This document shows positions 1-8,515 of a DNA stretch of 64,000 nt, one piece after another (positions within the stretch are counted from its first letter, which is position 1; the number at the start of each line of letters is the position of its first letter). This stretch comes from Janibacter massiliensis (GTDB taxonomy: Bacteria; Actinomycetota; Actinomycetes; Actinomycetales; Dermatophilaceae). The notes beneath the pieces are model-generated. The model made no database searches. It was not told where the DNA came from and saw only the letters and a program-made list of their open reading frames with translations. The stretch covers positions 1-64,000 of the forward strand of contig NZ_LT985196.1 of NCBI RefSeq assembly GCF_900289115.1, written 5' to 3'. A program made the translations under genes and the position numbers.

Positions 1-123
1 CGATACAGTGTGTGTCTACTCATTGATATGTGATTCTAGACGCGTCTCAGTGATTGTTTTTTTGTTTTTAAAGTGCCCCGCCCCCCCGGACTCCCACCCC
101 TCTCTTTTCGCGGGCGGCGTCAG
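1..123. other. AT-rich, homopolymer-rich contig edge
   Basis: The first 70 bases are only about 40% GC, against roughly 72% in the rest of the window. They contain runs of seven and five T, followed by a run of seven C near 80-90. No gene, promoter or RNA can be supported here. The sequence looks like a poor assembly end or non-genomic sequence joined to the first gene. Anything upstream (a pstC partner permease would be expected) is missing. Confidence 0.5.
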
Positions 124-1185
124 ATGTTTAAAAGAGACACCCACCCGCCGCGACGCAAGCTCGGGCTCGTCACCGCCGAGGAGCACTTCGTGCGGTGGGG
201 GACGGTCGTCGCGGGCTTCGCCCTCGCCTGGATGGTCTGCTACCGCGTCATGCCGTGGGGGCGCCTGCTCCCGTGGTTCGTCCTCGGGATCCTGTTCACC
301 GTCGTGATCACCGCCGTGGTCGGCCTGGAGCGCGGTGGTGTGCCCGAGCTCGCCGACCGCGTGATGTCGGTGATCGTCCACACCGGGGCGCTCGTCGTGT
401 TCCTCGCGCTGCTGTCGGCCGTCGGATACACCTTCTACCGAGGCTGGAGCGCCCTGGGGCACCCGAACATGTTCTACAAGGACATGTCCGGGGTCGGCCC
501 CGCCGACCCGCTCGACCGAGGTGGATTCGCCCATGCGATCCTCGGCACCCTCATCGAGATCGCCATCGCCATCGCGATCACCCTCCCCCTGGGCATCGGG
601 ACGGCCGTGTACATGACCGAGGTCGGCGGACGCTTCGCCCGCGTCGTCCGCACCGTCGTCGAGGCGATGACGGCCCTGCCGTCGATCGTCGCCGGACTGT
701 TCATCTACACGACGGTCGTCCTCATGCTCGGCGTGCCCAAGTCCGGCCTGGCGGGCGCCCTGGCGATCGCCGTGATGATGCTCCCGATCATCGCCCGGGC
801 GGCCGACGTCGTCCTGCGGGTCGTGCCGGGAAGCCTGCGTGAGGCGAGCCTGGCGCTCGGGGCCTCCCGATGGAAGACGGTCTGGCACGTCGTCCTCCCG
901 ACGGCCCGACCGGGCCTGGCGACCGCCCTCATCCTCGGCATCGCCCGCGGCATCGGGGAGACCTCGCCCGTCCTGCTGACCTCCGGCACGGCCCCGTTCT
1001 TCGTTACCGACCCGACGTCGGGAGTGATGAACTCCCTGCCGCTCTACGTCTTCTCGGCCGTCCGGTCCGGCGAGCCCGGGCTTGAGGTCCGAGGGTTCGG
1101 AGCGGCCTCCGCCCTGCTGGCGCTCGTTCTCGTCCTCTTCGTCGTCGCCCGCTGGCTCGCCCGCCCCAGGAAGGCCGGCCGATGA
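124..1185 (+). CDS. pstA: Phosphate-type ABC transporter permease (PstA-like), N-terminus uncertain
   Basis: Inner-membrane permease of a phosphate-type importer, working with PstB (8516-9433). About eight hydrophobic helices are visible. The cytoplasmic EAA loop that docks on the ATPase reads GSLREASLALGASRWKTVW, near residues 238-256, which is typical of PstA/PstC. The tail GIARGIGETSPVLLTSG is also family-typical. The reading frame is open back to a GTG at 73, but the sequence before about 145 has abnormal composition, so the true start may be lost; ATG 124 is a working choice. The stop overlaps the next ATG (ATGA at 1182), so the genes are translationally coupled. The usual partner PstC is not in the window and should lie upstream. 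Confidence 0.85.
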   Translation: MFKRDTHPPRRKLGLVTAEEHFVRWGTVVAGFALAWMVCYRVMPWGRLLPWFVLGILFTVVITAVVGLERGGVPELADRVMSVIVHTGALVVFLALLSAVGYTFYRGWSALGHPNMFYKDMSGVGPADPLDRGGFAHAILGTLIEIAIAIAITLPLGIGTAVYMTEVGGRFARVVRTVVEAMTALPSIVAGLFIYTTVVLMLGVPKSGLAGALAIAVMMLPIIARAADVVLRVVPGSLREASLALGASRWKTVWHVVLPTARPGLATALILGIARGIGETSPVLLTSGTAPFFVTDPTSGVMNSLPLYVFSAVRSGEPGLEVRGFGAASALLALVLVLFVVARWLARPRKAGR

Positions 1186-2960
1186 CCACGCCCCCGTCCC
1201 GGACACACCCGACCCCCGCCGCACCGACCCGGAGCACCGCCGTGATGCGTTACCTGTCCGTCCTCTTCACCCTCGCCGTCCTCGCCGCGAGCTCGCTCGC
1301 CGGGGCACCCCCGGCCCGCGCCGAGAAGTACGCCCAGATCGAGGGCAACGGCTCGACGTGGTCGGAGAACATCGTCCAGCAGTGGATCGCCGACGTCGAC
1401 GCCCGCGGCATGAAGGTCACCTACTCCGGCGGTGGTTCCTCCCAGGGCCGCCGGTCGTTCGCGAACTACGTCACCGACTTCGGCATCTCGGAGATCCCCT
1501 ACCAGGGCAAGGACGAGTACGGGAAGGCCGACACCTCCAACGGCCGCGAGTTCGCCTACCTCCCGATCGTCGCCGGTGGTACCGCGTTCACCTACCAGCT
1601 GAAGATCGGCAACCAGCAGGTGCGCAACCTCCGGCTGTCGGGAGCGACCATCGCGAAGATCTTCACCCGCAAGATCACGTCGTGGGACGACCCGGCGATC
1701 AGCAAGGACAACAACGGCCGCAAGTTCCCGAAGATCCCCGTCCGCCCGGTCGTCCGGTCCGACGGCTCGGGAACGACGGCACAGTTCACGACGTACCTCG
1801 ACACGATGCACGCCGGGATCTGGCGCCCGTGGTTCGGCAAGGCCGGCCTCACCTCGTACTACCCGACGAGGAACGACAACGCGTTCAGCAAGGTCTCCGG
1901 CTCCGACCAGGTGATGAACACGATCTCCTCGGCCGACGGCAACGGGACGATCGGCTATGTCGAGTACTCCTACCCGGTGAACAAGCAGTACCCGGTCGTC
2001 AAGGTGCTCAACGCGAAGGGCTACTACGTCGAGCCGACGACGTACAACGTCGCCGTGGCCCTCCAGTACGCCAAGATCAACCAGAACAAGGGCTCGGACA
2101 AGTACCTCACGCAGATCCTCGACGGCGTCTACCGGGCACCCGACGCCCGCGCGTACCCGCTCTCGTCGTACTCGTACCTCCTGCTTCCCACGGGCAAGAA
2201 CGCCCAGGACCGCCGCATGACGACGGCCAAGCGACAGACCCTCGCGGACTTCCTCTTCTACTCCCTCTGCGCCGGGCAGACGAAGGCCGGGCCGTACGGG
2301 TACTCCCCGCTGACGCTCAACCTCGTGTCCGCGGGGTTCGACCAGGTGAAGAAGCTCAAGGCGGCGGACTCGGGCGTCAACCTCAACAACCGCGACGTCC
2401 GCTCGTGCAACAACCCGACGTTCGACGGCAAGAACCCGAACGCCAACAAGCTGGCGAAGCTGGCGCCGATGCCCCCCTCGTGCGACAAGGTCGGTCAGGG
2501 CCCGTGCGGTGGCGGGACGGGTGAGAACAAGGCCTCCTCGAAGGATGCCGGCGGGTCCGCAGGCGGTGCGGGCGGCGGCGGTGGCGCTGGCGGCGGCAGT
2601 GGTGGCGCTGGCGGCGGCGGTAGCACCGGCGGTGGTGCTGGCGGCAGCGCTGGCGGCGACGGCGGTGCTGGCACCGGTGGAGGCGACGCCGGCGGTTCGG
2701 CCGGGACCGGCGGCAAGGACGCGAAGGCCGCAGGGGCGGGGACGACGGTCGACCCGGAGACCGGCCAGCCCGTCGCGGCTGGCGTCGACGAGGGCGACGG
2801 CACCGTGTTCGGCGTCCCGATCGAGCTCATCAACGGCCGCCAGAACGACCAGACGATCTTCTCGATCCTCGCGGTCCTCGCGCTGCTCGGGATCGTCCTC
2901 GTGCCGGCCGTCGGTCCGGCGATCATGAAGCGCCGTGCCGACCAGGGAGGCCAGGGATGA
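1182..2960 (+). CDS. Membrane-anchored PstS-like substrate-binding protein
   Basis: A 592-residue exported binding protein. The signal peptide has its hydrophobic core at residues 22-42 and a likely AxA cleavage before EKYAQ. A PstS-fold domain follows, with GNGSTWSENIV (about residue 55) and the phosphate-loop signature RSDGSGTTAQF (about 192). A glycine/serine/alanine linker spans about 456-519. One transmembrane helix (about 557-581) is followed by KRR, so the domain is held at the cell surface on a flexible stalk rather than by a lipid. A PETG string lies about 30 residues before the helix, too far to be a normal sorting signal. Start ATG 1182 overlaps the pstA stop. The ligand is probably phosphate or another oxyanion, from fold and context only. 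Confidence 0.82.
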   Translation: MTTPPSRTHPTPAAPTRSTAVMRYLSVLFTLAVLAASSLAGAPPARAEKYAQIEGNGSTWSENIVQQWIADVDARGMKVTYSGGGSSQGRRSFANYVTDFGISEIPYQGKDEYGKADTSNGREFAYLPIVAGGTAFTYQLKIGNQQVRNLRLSGATIAKIFTRKITSWDDPAISKDNNGRKFPKIPVRPVVRSDGSGTTAQFTTYLDTMHAGIWRPWFGKAGLTSYYPTRNDNAFSKVSGSDQVMNTISSADGNGTIGYVEYSYPVNKQYPVVKVLNAKGYYVEPTTYNVAVALQYAKINQNKGSDKYLTQILDGVYRAPDARAYPLSSYSYLLLPTGKNAQDRRMTTAKRQTLADFLFYSLCAGQTKAGPYGYSPLTLNLVSAGFDQVKKLKAADSGVNLNNRDVRSCNNPTFDGKNPNANKLAKLAPMPPSCDKVGQGPCGGGTGENKASSKDAGGSAGGAGGGGGAGGGSGGAGGGGSTGGGAGGSAGGDGGAGTGGGDAGGSAGTGGKDAKAAGAGTTVDPETGQPVAAGVDEGDGTVFGVPIELINGRQNDQTIFSILAVLALLGIVLVPAVGPAIMKRRADQGGQG

Positions 2961-5680
2961 CGACGCGATTCCGCAGCACGCTCGGGGCGCTCGGCGCCGG
3001 CGCGCTCGTCGCGCTCGGGGTGGCGCCCGCGCTCGCCGTCTCGCCCGCGGGCACTCCTGCTGCCGCCACCGGCAGCACGGCCTCCGCCCCGTCGGTCGCC
3101 GTCCCGACCGCAGCACCGAAGCCGTGGTCGAAGACGAAGACCCTCACCCGCACCTTCGAGCAGCCCGACGGCACGACGCTCGACGCGCTGAGCCACACGG
3201 TCACCGTGAAGGTCGCCAAGACGACCCAGCTTCGCGGGCGGGAGCGCGTCCGGATCACGTGGTCGGGCGCCAAGCCGAGCCAGGGCCGTGCGGTCAACCC
3301 GTACGGCGGCGGGGGCATGGCGCAGGAGTACCCGGTCGTCATCCTTCAGTGCCGCGGCGTCGAGAACCCGAAGCCGGGACAGGAGAAGCTCCGTCCCGAG
3401 ACGTGCTGGACCTCGACCCAGGCGCAGCGCACCAGCTCGCTCGAGCCCTCGCCGCGCACCGCGCTGTGGCGCTGGGACGCCTTCGCGGACAAGGCCGACA
3501 CCGAGCCGGTCTCCGGGCTGCCGCTCTCGGACTTCGCGACGAAACCGGCGTGCCAGGCCCCGGCCGAGACCGACTCGATCCACGTCACCCCGTTCGTCGC
3601 GGCGAACAAGAAGGTGCACAAGTCGTGCTCGGCGGAGTCCATGGCTCCCGAGGCCGCGGTCGACGCGGCCTTCCCCCCGGCGGAGATCGCGGCCTACACC
3701 GACAAGGAGGGCCGCGGGGACGTCCAGTTCGAGGTGCGCAGCGAGACGGAGAACGAGTCGCTCGGCTGCTCCGAGAAGGTCGCGTGCTCGATCGTCGTCA
3801 TCCCGATCGAGGGCATCAGCACGAGGTACGACGCGACGTACTGCAACGCCAACAGCCTCTGTCAGCGGACGGGACGGTTCCTCGAGGGCGAGAGCAACTA
3901 CACGGGTGACGGCGTCGACGAGGCCGTCGGGCCGCGCTACTGGTGGTCGGCCTCCAACTGGCGCAACCGGTTCAGCGTGCCGATCTCCTTCGGGTACCCG
4001 CCGGACGCCTGCTCGATCCTCGACTCCCGGCCGCCGGTCGGCTTCTACGGCACCGAGCTGCTCAGCCAGGCGAGCCTGCAGTGGGCGCCCGCGTACTGCC
4101 TCAACAAGAACCGCTTCAACTTCCAGCACAACCGGATGTCGGACGCGACCGGCTTCAACCTCATGCGGTCCGGCGGTGGCAGTGCGGCCTTCGTCGCGGC
4201 GGAGCACGAGTCGGCCGACCCGATCGGGTACGCCCCGACCGCCCTCACCGGGTACGGCATCGGGTACATCATCGACAAGCCCAAGAATGCGGGCGAGTTC
4301 ACGAACCTCCGCCTGACGCCCCGCCTCATCGCCAAGCTCCTCACCCAGTCGTACGCCGGGTCCAAGGCCGGCCAGGAGCACCCCGGCATGGCGAACAACC
4401 CGCAGTCGATCAACCAGGACCCCGAGTTCCGCGAGCTCAACCCCGGCCAGCGGGCGGACGGCTTCGAGGCGGGCGCCTCCCTCGCGTTCCTGTCCGAGTC
4501 CTCCGACTCCGTCCGCTCGCTCACGGAGTACATCGCCCAGGACAAGGCGGCGAGCGACTTCATCGCGGGCAAGGCCGACCCCTGGGGGATGAAGGTCAAC
4601 CCCACGTACAAGGACTACTCCCTCCCGACCGACGAGTGGGACCTGCTCGACACGTACAAACCGACGTACGAGGACGAGTGCCGCAAGTCGCTCGACTCCC
4701 CGTACTTCAACCTGCTGGCGGCCCCGGTGACGAGCCTGCGGAAGGTCGCCGAGGCCGTTCTCGACGCGTGGCCGTTCACGGCGACGACGTGCGTCCCGGC
4801 GACCCAGTCCGACCCGGCGAAGTTCGGCCGGATCGAGCGACAGGGCGTCGGCAGCCGGTTCGTGCTCGGACTCGTGACCCTCGGTGACGCCGAGCGGTTC
4901 GGTCTGCGTGTCGCGGCGCTCGAGACGAAGAAGGGAACGTTCGTCGCACCGACGGACGCATCGATCACCCGCACGGCGGGCCTCGCGCGCCGCACGAGCG
5001 AGCACGGCGCCTTCACCTGGTCCCAGCGCGACGTCGTCAAGGACGGCAAGGCGTACCCGGGTGCGATGGTCGTCGACACCGCGGCCAAGCTGACGGGCCT
5101 GCCCGAGACCGACGCGGACGTCGTCGCCGACTTCATCGAGATCGCCACGACCGAGGGCCAGCGACCCGGGCCGGGCAACGGTCAGCTCGCCGAGGGCTAC
5201 GTCCCGATCCGCAAGACCGGCGCGACCGCACGGCTGTGGGCGGGTGCCCAGAGCACCGCAGCCGCCATCCGTGCCCAGAAGGAGCCGACGAGCTCCGGCG
5301 GCGACGGCGGCTCGGGCTCCGGTGGTGACGACGGCGGCGGCGGTTCGGGCTCCGGTGGTCCCGGTGGAGCAGGCGGATCCGGCGACGGCGGCGGTTCGGG
5401 CTCCGGCGCCACGGGCGACACGGGTGGCGGCAGCGGCGGCGGAGACGCGAAGGCGGCCGACGACTCGACGGCCACCAGCTCGGCCAAGGACGCGACCGCC
5501 GCGAAGAACACCGCCCCCGTCTCCTCGCCGGCGACCCCGCTGGGCACCACCGCGGAGATCGCCTCGTGGCTGGCGAAGGTCCTCGTCCCGGTGCTCCTGC
5601 TGGCGGCTCCGCTCCTCGCTGGCGGCGCGGGCCTCCTCCAGCTCATCCGCTCGGGCGGCTCCGGCGGGAGGACGGCATGA
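2957..5680 (+). CDS. Large surface-anchored, divergent substrate-binding-like protein
   Basis: A 907-residue exported protein. It has a signal peptide (about residues 1-27) and an unrecognised cysteine-containing N-terminal region to about 390. The next region resembles a PstS lobe: YAPTALTGYGIGYIID then LRLTPRLIAKLLTQSY match the strand-helix pattern of the PstS family. The phosphate-loop SGTT signature is absent; the equivalent place reads RSGGGSAAFVA. A Gly/Ser/Asp-rich stalk (about 775-835) leads to one transmembrane helix (about 865-890) and a short tail. Both this stalk and that of the preceding protein end in DAKAA, suggesting a shared build. The start overlaps the previous stop (ATGA). 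It could be an accessory receptor or scaffold; phosphate binding is not shown. Confidence 0.7.
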   Translation: MTTRFRSTLGALGAGALVALGVAPALAVSPAGTPAAATGSTASAPSVAVPTAAPKPWSKTKTLTRTFEQPDGTTLDALSHTVTVKVAKTTQLRGRERVRITWSGAKPSQGRAVNPYGGGGMAQEYPVVILQCRGVENPKPGQEKLRPETCWTSTQAQRTSSLEPSPRTALWRWDAFADKADTEPVSGLPLSDFATKPACQAPAETDSIHVTPFVAANKKVHKSCSAESMAPEAAVDAAFPPAEIAAYTDKEGRGDVQFEVRSETENESLGCSEKVACSIVVIPIEGISTRYDATYCNANSLCQRTGRFLEGESNYTGDGVDEAVGPRYWWSASNWRNRFSVPISFGYPPDACSILDSRPPVGFYGTELLSQASLQWAPAYCLNKNRFNFQHNRMSDATGFNLMRSGGGSAAFVAAEHESADPIGYAPTALTGYGIGYIIDKPKNAGEFTNLRLTPRLIAKLLTQSYAGSKAGQEHPGMANNPQSINQDPEFRELNPGQRADGFEAGASLAFLSESSDSVRSLTEYIAQDKAASDFIAGKADPWGMKVNPTYKDYSLPTDEWDLLDTYKPTYEDECRKSLDSPYFNLLAAPVTSLRKVAEAVLDAWPFTATTCVPATQSDPAKFGRIERQGVGSRFVLGLVTLGDAERFGLRVAALETKKGTFVAPTDASITRTAGLARRTSEHGAFTWSQRDVVKDGKAYPGAMVVDTAAKLTGLPETDADVVADFIEIATTEGQRPGPGNGQLAEGYVPIRKTGATARLWAGAQSTAAAIRAQKEPTSSGGDGGSGSGGDDGGGGSGSGGPGGAGGSGDGGGSGSGATGDTGGGSGGGDAKAADDSTATSSAKDATAAKNTAPVSSPATPLGTTAEIASWLAKVLVPVLLLAAPLLAGGAGLLQLIRSGGSGGRTA

Positions 5681-6660
5681 CGCTCCCCCCTCCCCCGCCG
5701 GTGCTCGATCCCGAGACACCGAGCACCGACCACGACGCCGCCGTCGCGGCCCACGAGGCCGCCGCGCAGGGACGTCCGGCGCCCGCCGGGCCGCCGGTGG
5801 ACCTGTCCTCGACCGCACCGAAGGAGGCCGGTGCCCTCTCCGCGATCATCGGGGCGAGCTTCACGCTGTCGGTCATCCTCTTCTGGCTCGTGCTCCAGCT
5901 GTTCCTCTTCGGCGCCTTCAGCCACGAGCGCGCGCAGGACGCGAAGTACCAGCAGATCCGAGGAGAGCTCGCCGGGGCCACGAGCCCGACGGGCGGGGTG
6001 ATCGAGCCGGGGCACCCGGTCGCGCTCCTGTCGATCCCGGCGATCAACCTCCAGGAGGTGGTCTCGGAGGGGACCGCGTCCGGCGACCTGCTCGGCGGAC
6101 CGGGCCACCGGCGCGACAGCCCGCTGCCCGGCCAGGCGGGTGTCTCCCTCGTCTACGGCCGGTCGATGACCTACGGGGCGCCCTTCGACGACATCACCGA
6201 CCTGAAGAAGGGTGACGAGATCATCGCGACCACGTCCGTCGGCGAGGCGACCTTCGTCGTGGACGGCGTGCGCCGCCCCGGCGACCCGCTCCCCCCGCCG
6301 GTCGAGGTCGGGCAGGCGCGGCTCGTCCTCGCCACGGGCGAGGGCCACGGGCCGCTGGCCTGGGCGTCCCCCGACCAGGCCGTCTACGTCGACGCGACGA
6401 TGAAGGGCAAGGCGTTCGCCGCTCCCGCCGGTCGGCTCCCCGCCGTCCCCGACGCGGAGAAGGCGATGGCCCGGGACAACTCGGCCTGGCCCCTCATGGC
6501 GCTGTGCCTCACCGCTCTCCTGCTGCTCGTCTGCGTGACGACGTGGGCATGGAACCGGTTCAGCCGGTCGATGGTGTGGATCCTCGCCGCTCCCGTCGGT
6601 ATCGCGCTCGCCTGGGCGAGCACCGACACACTCATGCGCCTCCTGCCGAACCTCATGTGA
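5677..6660 (+). CDS. Sortase-fold membrane protein lacking catalytic residues (pseudosortase)
   Basis: A 327-residue protein with a proline-rich N-terminus, a transmembrane helix at about 53-80, a sortase-like domain at about 113-242, and two more helices at about 271-290 and 298-315. The domain keeps class E landmarks: PGQAGVSLVYG, then TYGAPFDDITDLKKGDEI, then RLVLATGEG. In active sortases the first block reads AGHRTTYGAPF and the later one ends TTC. Here the histidine position is Arg162 and the cysteine position is Gly221, and no arginine is seen at the usual C-terminal place. Transpeptidation is therefore not expected; a binding or scaffolding role is an inference. ATG 5677 overlaps the upstream stop (ATGA). 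The frame stays open upstream to 5566, but that part overlaps the previous gene. Confidence 0.75.
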   Translation: MTLPPPPPVLDPETPSTDHDAAVAAHEAAAQGRPAPAGPPVDLSSTAPKEAGALSAIIGASFTLSVILFWLVLQLFLFGAFSHERAQDAKYQQIRGELAGATSPTGGVIEPGHPVALLSIPAINLQEVVSEGTASGDLLGGPGHRRDSPLPGQAGVSLVYGRSMTYGAPFDDITDLKKGDEIIATTSVGEATFVVDGVRRPGDPLPPPVEVGQARLVLATGEGHGPLAWASPDQAVYVDATMKGKAFAAPAGRLPAVPDAEKAMARDNSAWPLMALCLTALLLLVCVTTWAWNRFSRSMVWILAAPVGIALAWASTDTLMRLLPNLM

Positions 6661-6670
6661 GCCCGTCGGC

Positions 6671-6702
6671 GGGGCAGCACCACGCGATCGCGGTGCGGCC
6701 CC
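6671..6702 (+). terminator. Hairpin after the pseudosortase gene
   Basis: An 11-base stem with one mismatch: 6671-6681 pairs with 6692-6702 around a 10-base loop. It begins 11 bases after the stop codon at 6660. There is no U-tract, as is common in high-GC actinobacteria. It probably ends or attenuates the pstA-to-pseudosortase message before the next gene. Confidence 0.55.
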
Positions 6703-6751
6703 GTCGCCGTGTCGAGACCGATGCGGAACGGTCGACTGCGCGGCACCGTGC

Positions 6752-6770
6752 GTTCACCCTGTCGTTGCCC
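6752..6770 (+). promoter_or_regulatory. Possible PHO box (PhoP direct repeat)
   Basis: GTTCACC at 6752 is followed 12 bases later by GTTGCCC at 6764. Actinobacterial PhoP boxes are direct repeats of GTTCACC-like units spaced 11 bases apart, so the fit is close but not exact. It lies 70-88 bases before the pstS start, a sensible place for phosphate-starvation control. Confidence 0.35.
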
Positions 6771-6839
6771 TACGGCCCCGCAGCGGGCGGACAGTGGCAC
6801 TGGCGATATGCCACCTTCCACGTCACAGAAAGCATTGGG

Positions 6840-8417
6840 ATGTCTCGTCACAAGATCTCCGCCGGCCTTGCCCTCACCCTCGCCGGCGCGGCCTTCTTCG
6901 CCGCCGCCCCCGCCCAGGCCGACCCGGCCTTCACGCCGGACACCGACGACGTCGTCGGTGTCGGCTCCGACACGACCATGCTCGCGATGGACAACGTCGC
7001 CGACGGCAAGAACGGCATCCCCGGCTACAACGAGGCCTCCGGCGCCAAGGAGCGCCTCGTCTCCTGGGACGCGGTCGTCGGCGACGTCTCCCCGACGATC
7101 GTCCCGCGTGCGGGTGCGACCGAGATCGCCCGCCCCAACGGCTCGGGCGCCGGCAAGAACCTCCTCTACGGCTCGGGCAACAACACGGCCATCGACTACG
7201 CCCGCTCGTCCTCCGCGCTGAACTCCGCGGAGGCGGCCGCCGGCCTCTACGCCTTCCCGTTCGCCCTCGACCGCCTCCAGATGGCCGTCTCCGGCACCGT
7301 CGCCTCGAACGCCCCGGCGACGCTCACCGCGGACCAGATCGTCAAGATCTACAACGGCACCTACACCAACTGGAGCCAGCTGGGTGGCAAGGACGGCGCG
7401 ATCGTCCCGCTCATCCCGCAGTCCGGCTCGGGCACCCGGTCGTTCTTCGAGGGCCAGCTCAAGGCCGCGAACAACGGTACGGCCGTCACCCTCGCGCCGA
7501 CGGTCAAGGAGACCCAGGAGCACGACCCGGCCGACATCCAGAACAACCCGAACGCCGTCGCGCCGTTCTCGGTCGGTCGCGCGAAGCTCGCCGGCACGGC
7601 CGTCAAGCTCGAGTCGGGCTGGGAGGCCAAGCGCGCCGTCTACAACGTCGTCCGCTCGGCGGACCGCACGAACTCGCGCATGGTCAAGATCTTCGGCACG
7701 GACGGCTTCCTCTGCTCGCCGCAGGCCAAGGAGCTCATCGCGCTCGGCGGTCTCGAGCAGCTCGCCAGCGTCGCGAACGGCGGCGTCTGCGGTGAGGCCA
7801 CCCAGGGTGCGACGTCGAACTTCACGACCAACGACCAGCAGGTCGCCACGACGACGTCCACGCTCGCGGTCGCCACGGTCCAGAAGGTCGCGTTCGGCTA
7901 CACGGCCACCGCCACGGTCACGGCGTCGGACGGCACGGCCCCGCGCGGCACCGTCCAGTTCTGGGACGGCGGCGTCCTCGTCAAGACGGTCGTCCCCGTC
8001 TCGGGCAAGGCCGTGTACAAGGCCACCGCGCAGCGCGTCGGCACGCACAAGATCGTCGCGAAGTACGTCCCGGCCGACGGTGCGCCGTACACCGGGTCGA
8101 CGTCGGCCGAGGCCAAGACGGTCGTCCGCGGCTCGTCCGCGACGAGCGTCAAGGGCGACTTCACGATCACGCGCACGACCGCCGGCCGGTACGTCGTCAC
8201 CGTCAAGCGGACCGACACGGCCTTCGTCAAGCCGACCGGTCAGGTCAACGCGCTCCTGGGCACGAAGAAGCTCACGGGCGGCATGCTCGACAAGTACGGT
8301 CGCGTCACCCTGACGCTCCCGAAGATGTCGGCGGGCAAGAAGACGGTCACCTTCAAGTACTACGGTGACTTCAAGACCCTCTCGTCGTACAAGAAGGTCA
8401 CGATTACCGTCAGCTGA
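6840..8417 (+). CDS. pstS: Secreted phosphate-binding protein PstS with Ig-like C-terminal repeats
   Basis: A 525-residue protein with a signal peptide (cleavage likely after AAPAQA, about residue 27). A PstS-type domain follows, with GVGSDTTM near 41 and the anion-binding signature SGSGTRSFF near 195. After about residue 337 come two beta-rich modules. The first (to about 427) matches the bacterial Ig-like Big_3 type, including [10 protein letters not shown] and [10 protein letters not shown]; the second ends [11 protein letters not shown]. There is no membrane anchor, lipobox or sorting signal, so the protein is probably released or held by the Ig-like part. ATG 6840 was chosen because the signal peptide follows directly; the frame is open upstream to 6504. 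It is flanked by hairpins on both sides, so it may form its own transcript. Confidence 0.85.
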   Translation: MSRHKISAGLALTLAGAAFFAAAPAQADPAFTPDTDDVVGVGSDTTMLAMDNVADGKNGIPGYNEASGAKERLVSWDAVVGDVSPTIVPRAGATEIARPNGSGAGKNLLYGSGNNTAIDYARSSSALNSAEAAAGLYAFPFALDRLQMAVSGTVASNAPATLTADQIVKIYNGTYTNWSQLGGKDGAIVPLIPQSGSGTRSFFEGQLKAANNGTAVTLAPTVKETQEHDPADIQNNPNAVAPFSVGRAKLAGTAVKLESGWEAKRAVYNVVRSADRTNSRMVKIFGTDGFLCSPQAKELIALGGLEQLASVANGGVCGEATQGATSNFTTNDQQVATTTSTLAVATVQKVAFGYTATATVTASDGTAPRGTVQFWDGGVLVKTVVPVSGKAVYKATAQRVGTHKIVAKYVPADGAPYTGSTSAEAKTVVRGSSATSVKGDFTITRTTAGRYVVTVKRTDTAFVKPTGQVNALLGTKKLTGGMLDKYGRVTLTLPKMSAGKKTVTFKYYGDFKTLSSYKKVTITVS

Positions 8418-8427
8418 CGTTCCACGA

Positions 8428-8465
8428 CGTCGGGGTGGGTCGCCGGGCGGCGGCCCACCCCGACG
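8428..8465 (+). terminator. Perfect 12-bp hairpin between pstS and pstB
   Basis: Bases 8428-8439 pair perfectly with 8454-8465 around a 14-base GC-rich loop, starting 11 bases after the pstS stop. It is a terminator or attenuator that could keep binding-protein mRNA more abundant than pstB mRNA. Confidence 0.65.
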
Positions 8466-8515
8466 GTGTGTCCCCCGCTCCTCCCCCACACATCACCACG
8501 CACGACAGGACCACC

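Noticed and set aside
2745-2800. LPXTG-type sorting signal in the anchored PstS-like protein
   Set aside because: A PETG string is present but about 30 residues ahead of the transmembrane helix, without the usual leucine and spacing.
2495-5818. 1107-codon open frame on the minus strand over the Pst locus
   Set aside because: High-GC shadow frame with arginine/valine/glycine bias and no domain; the plus strand has coupled genes with signal peptides.
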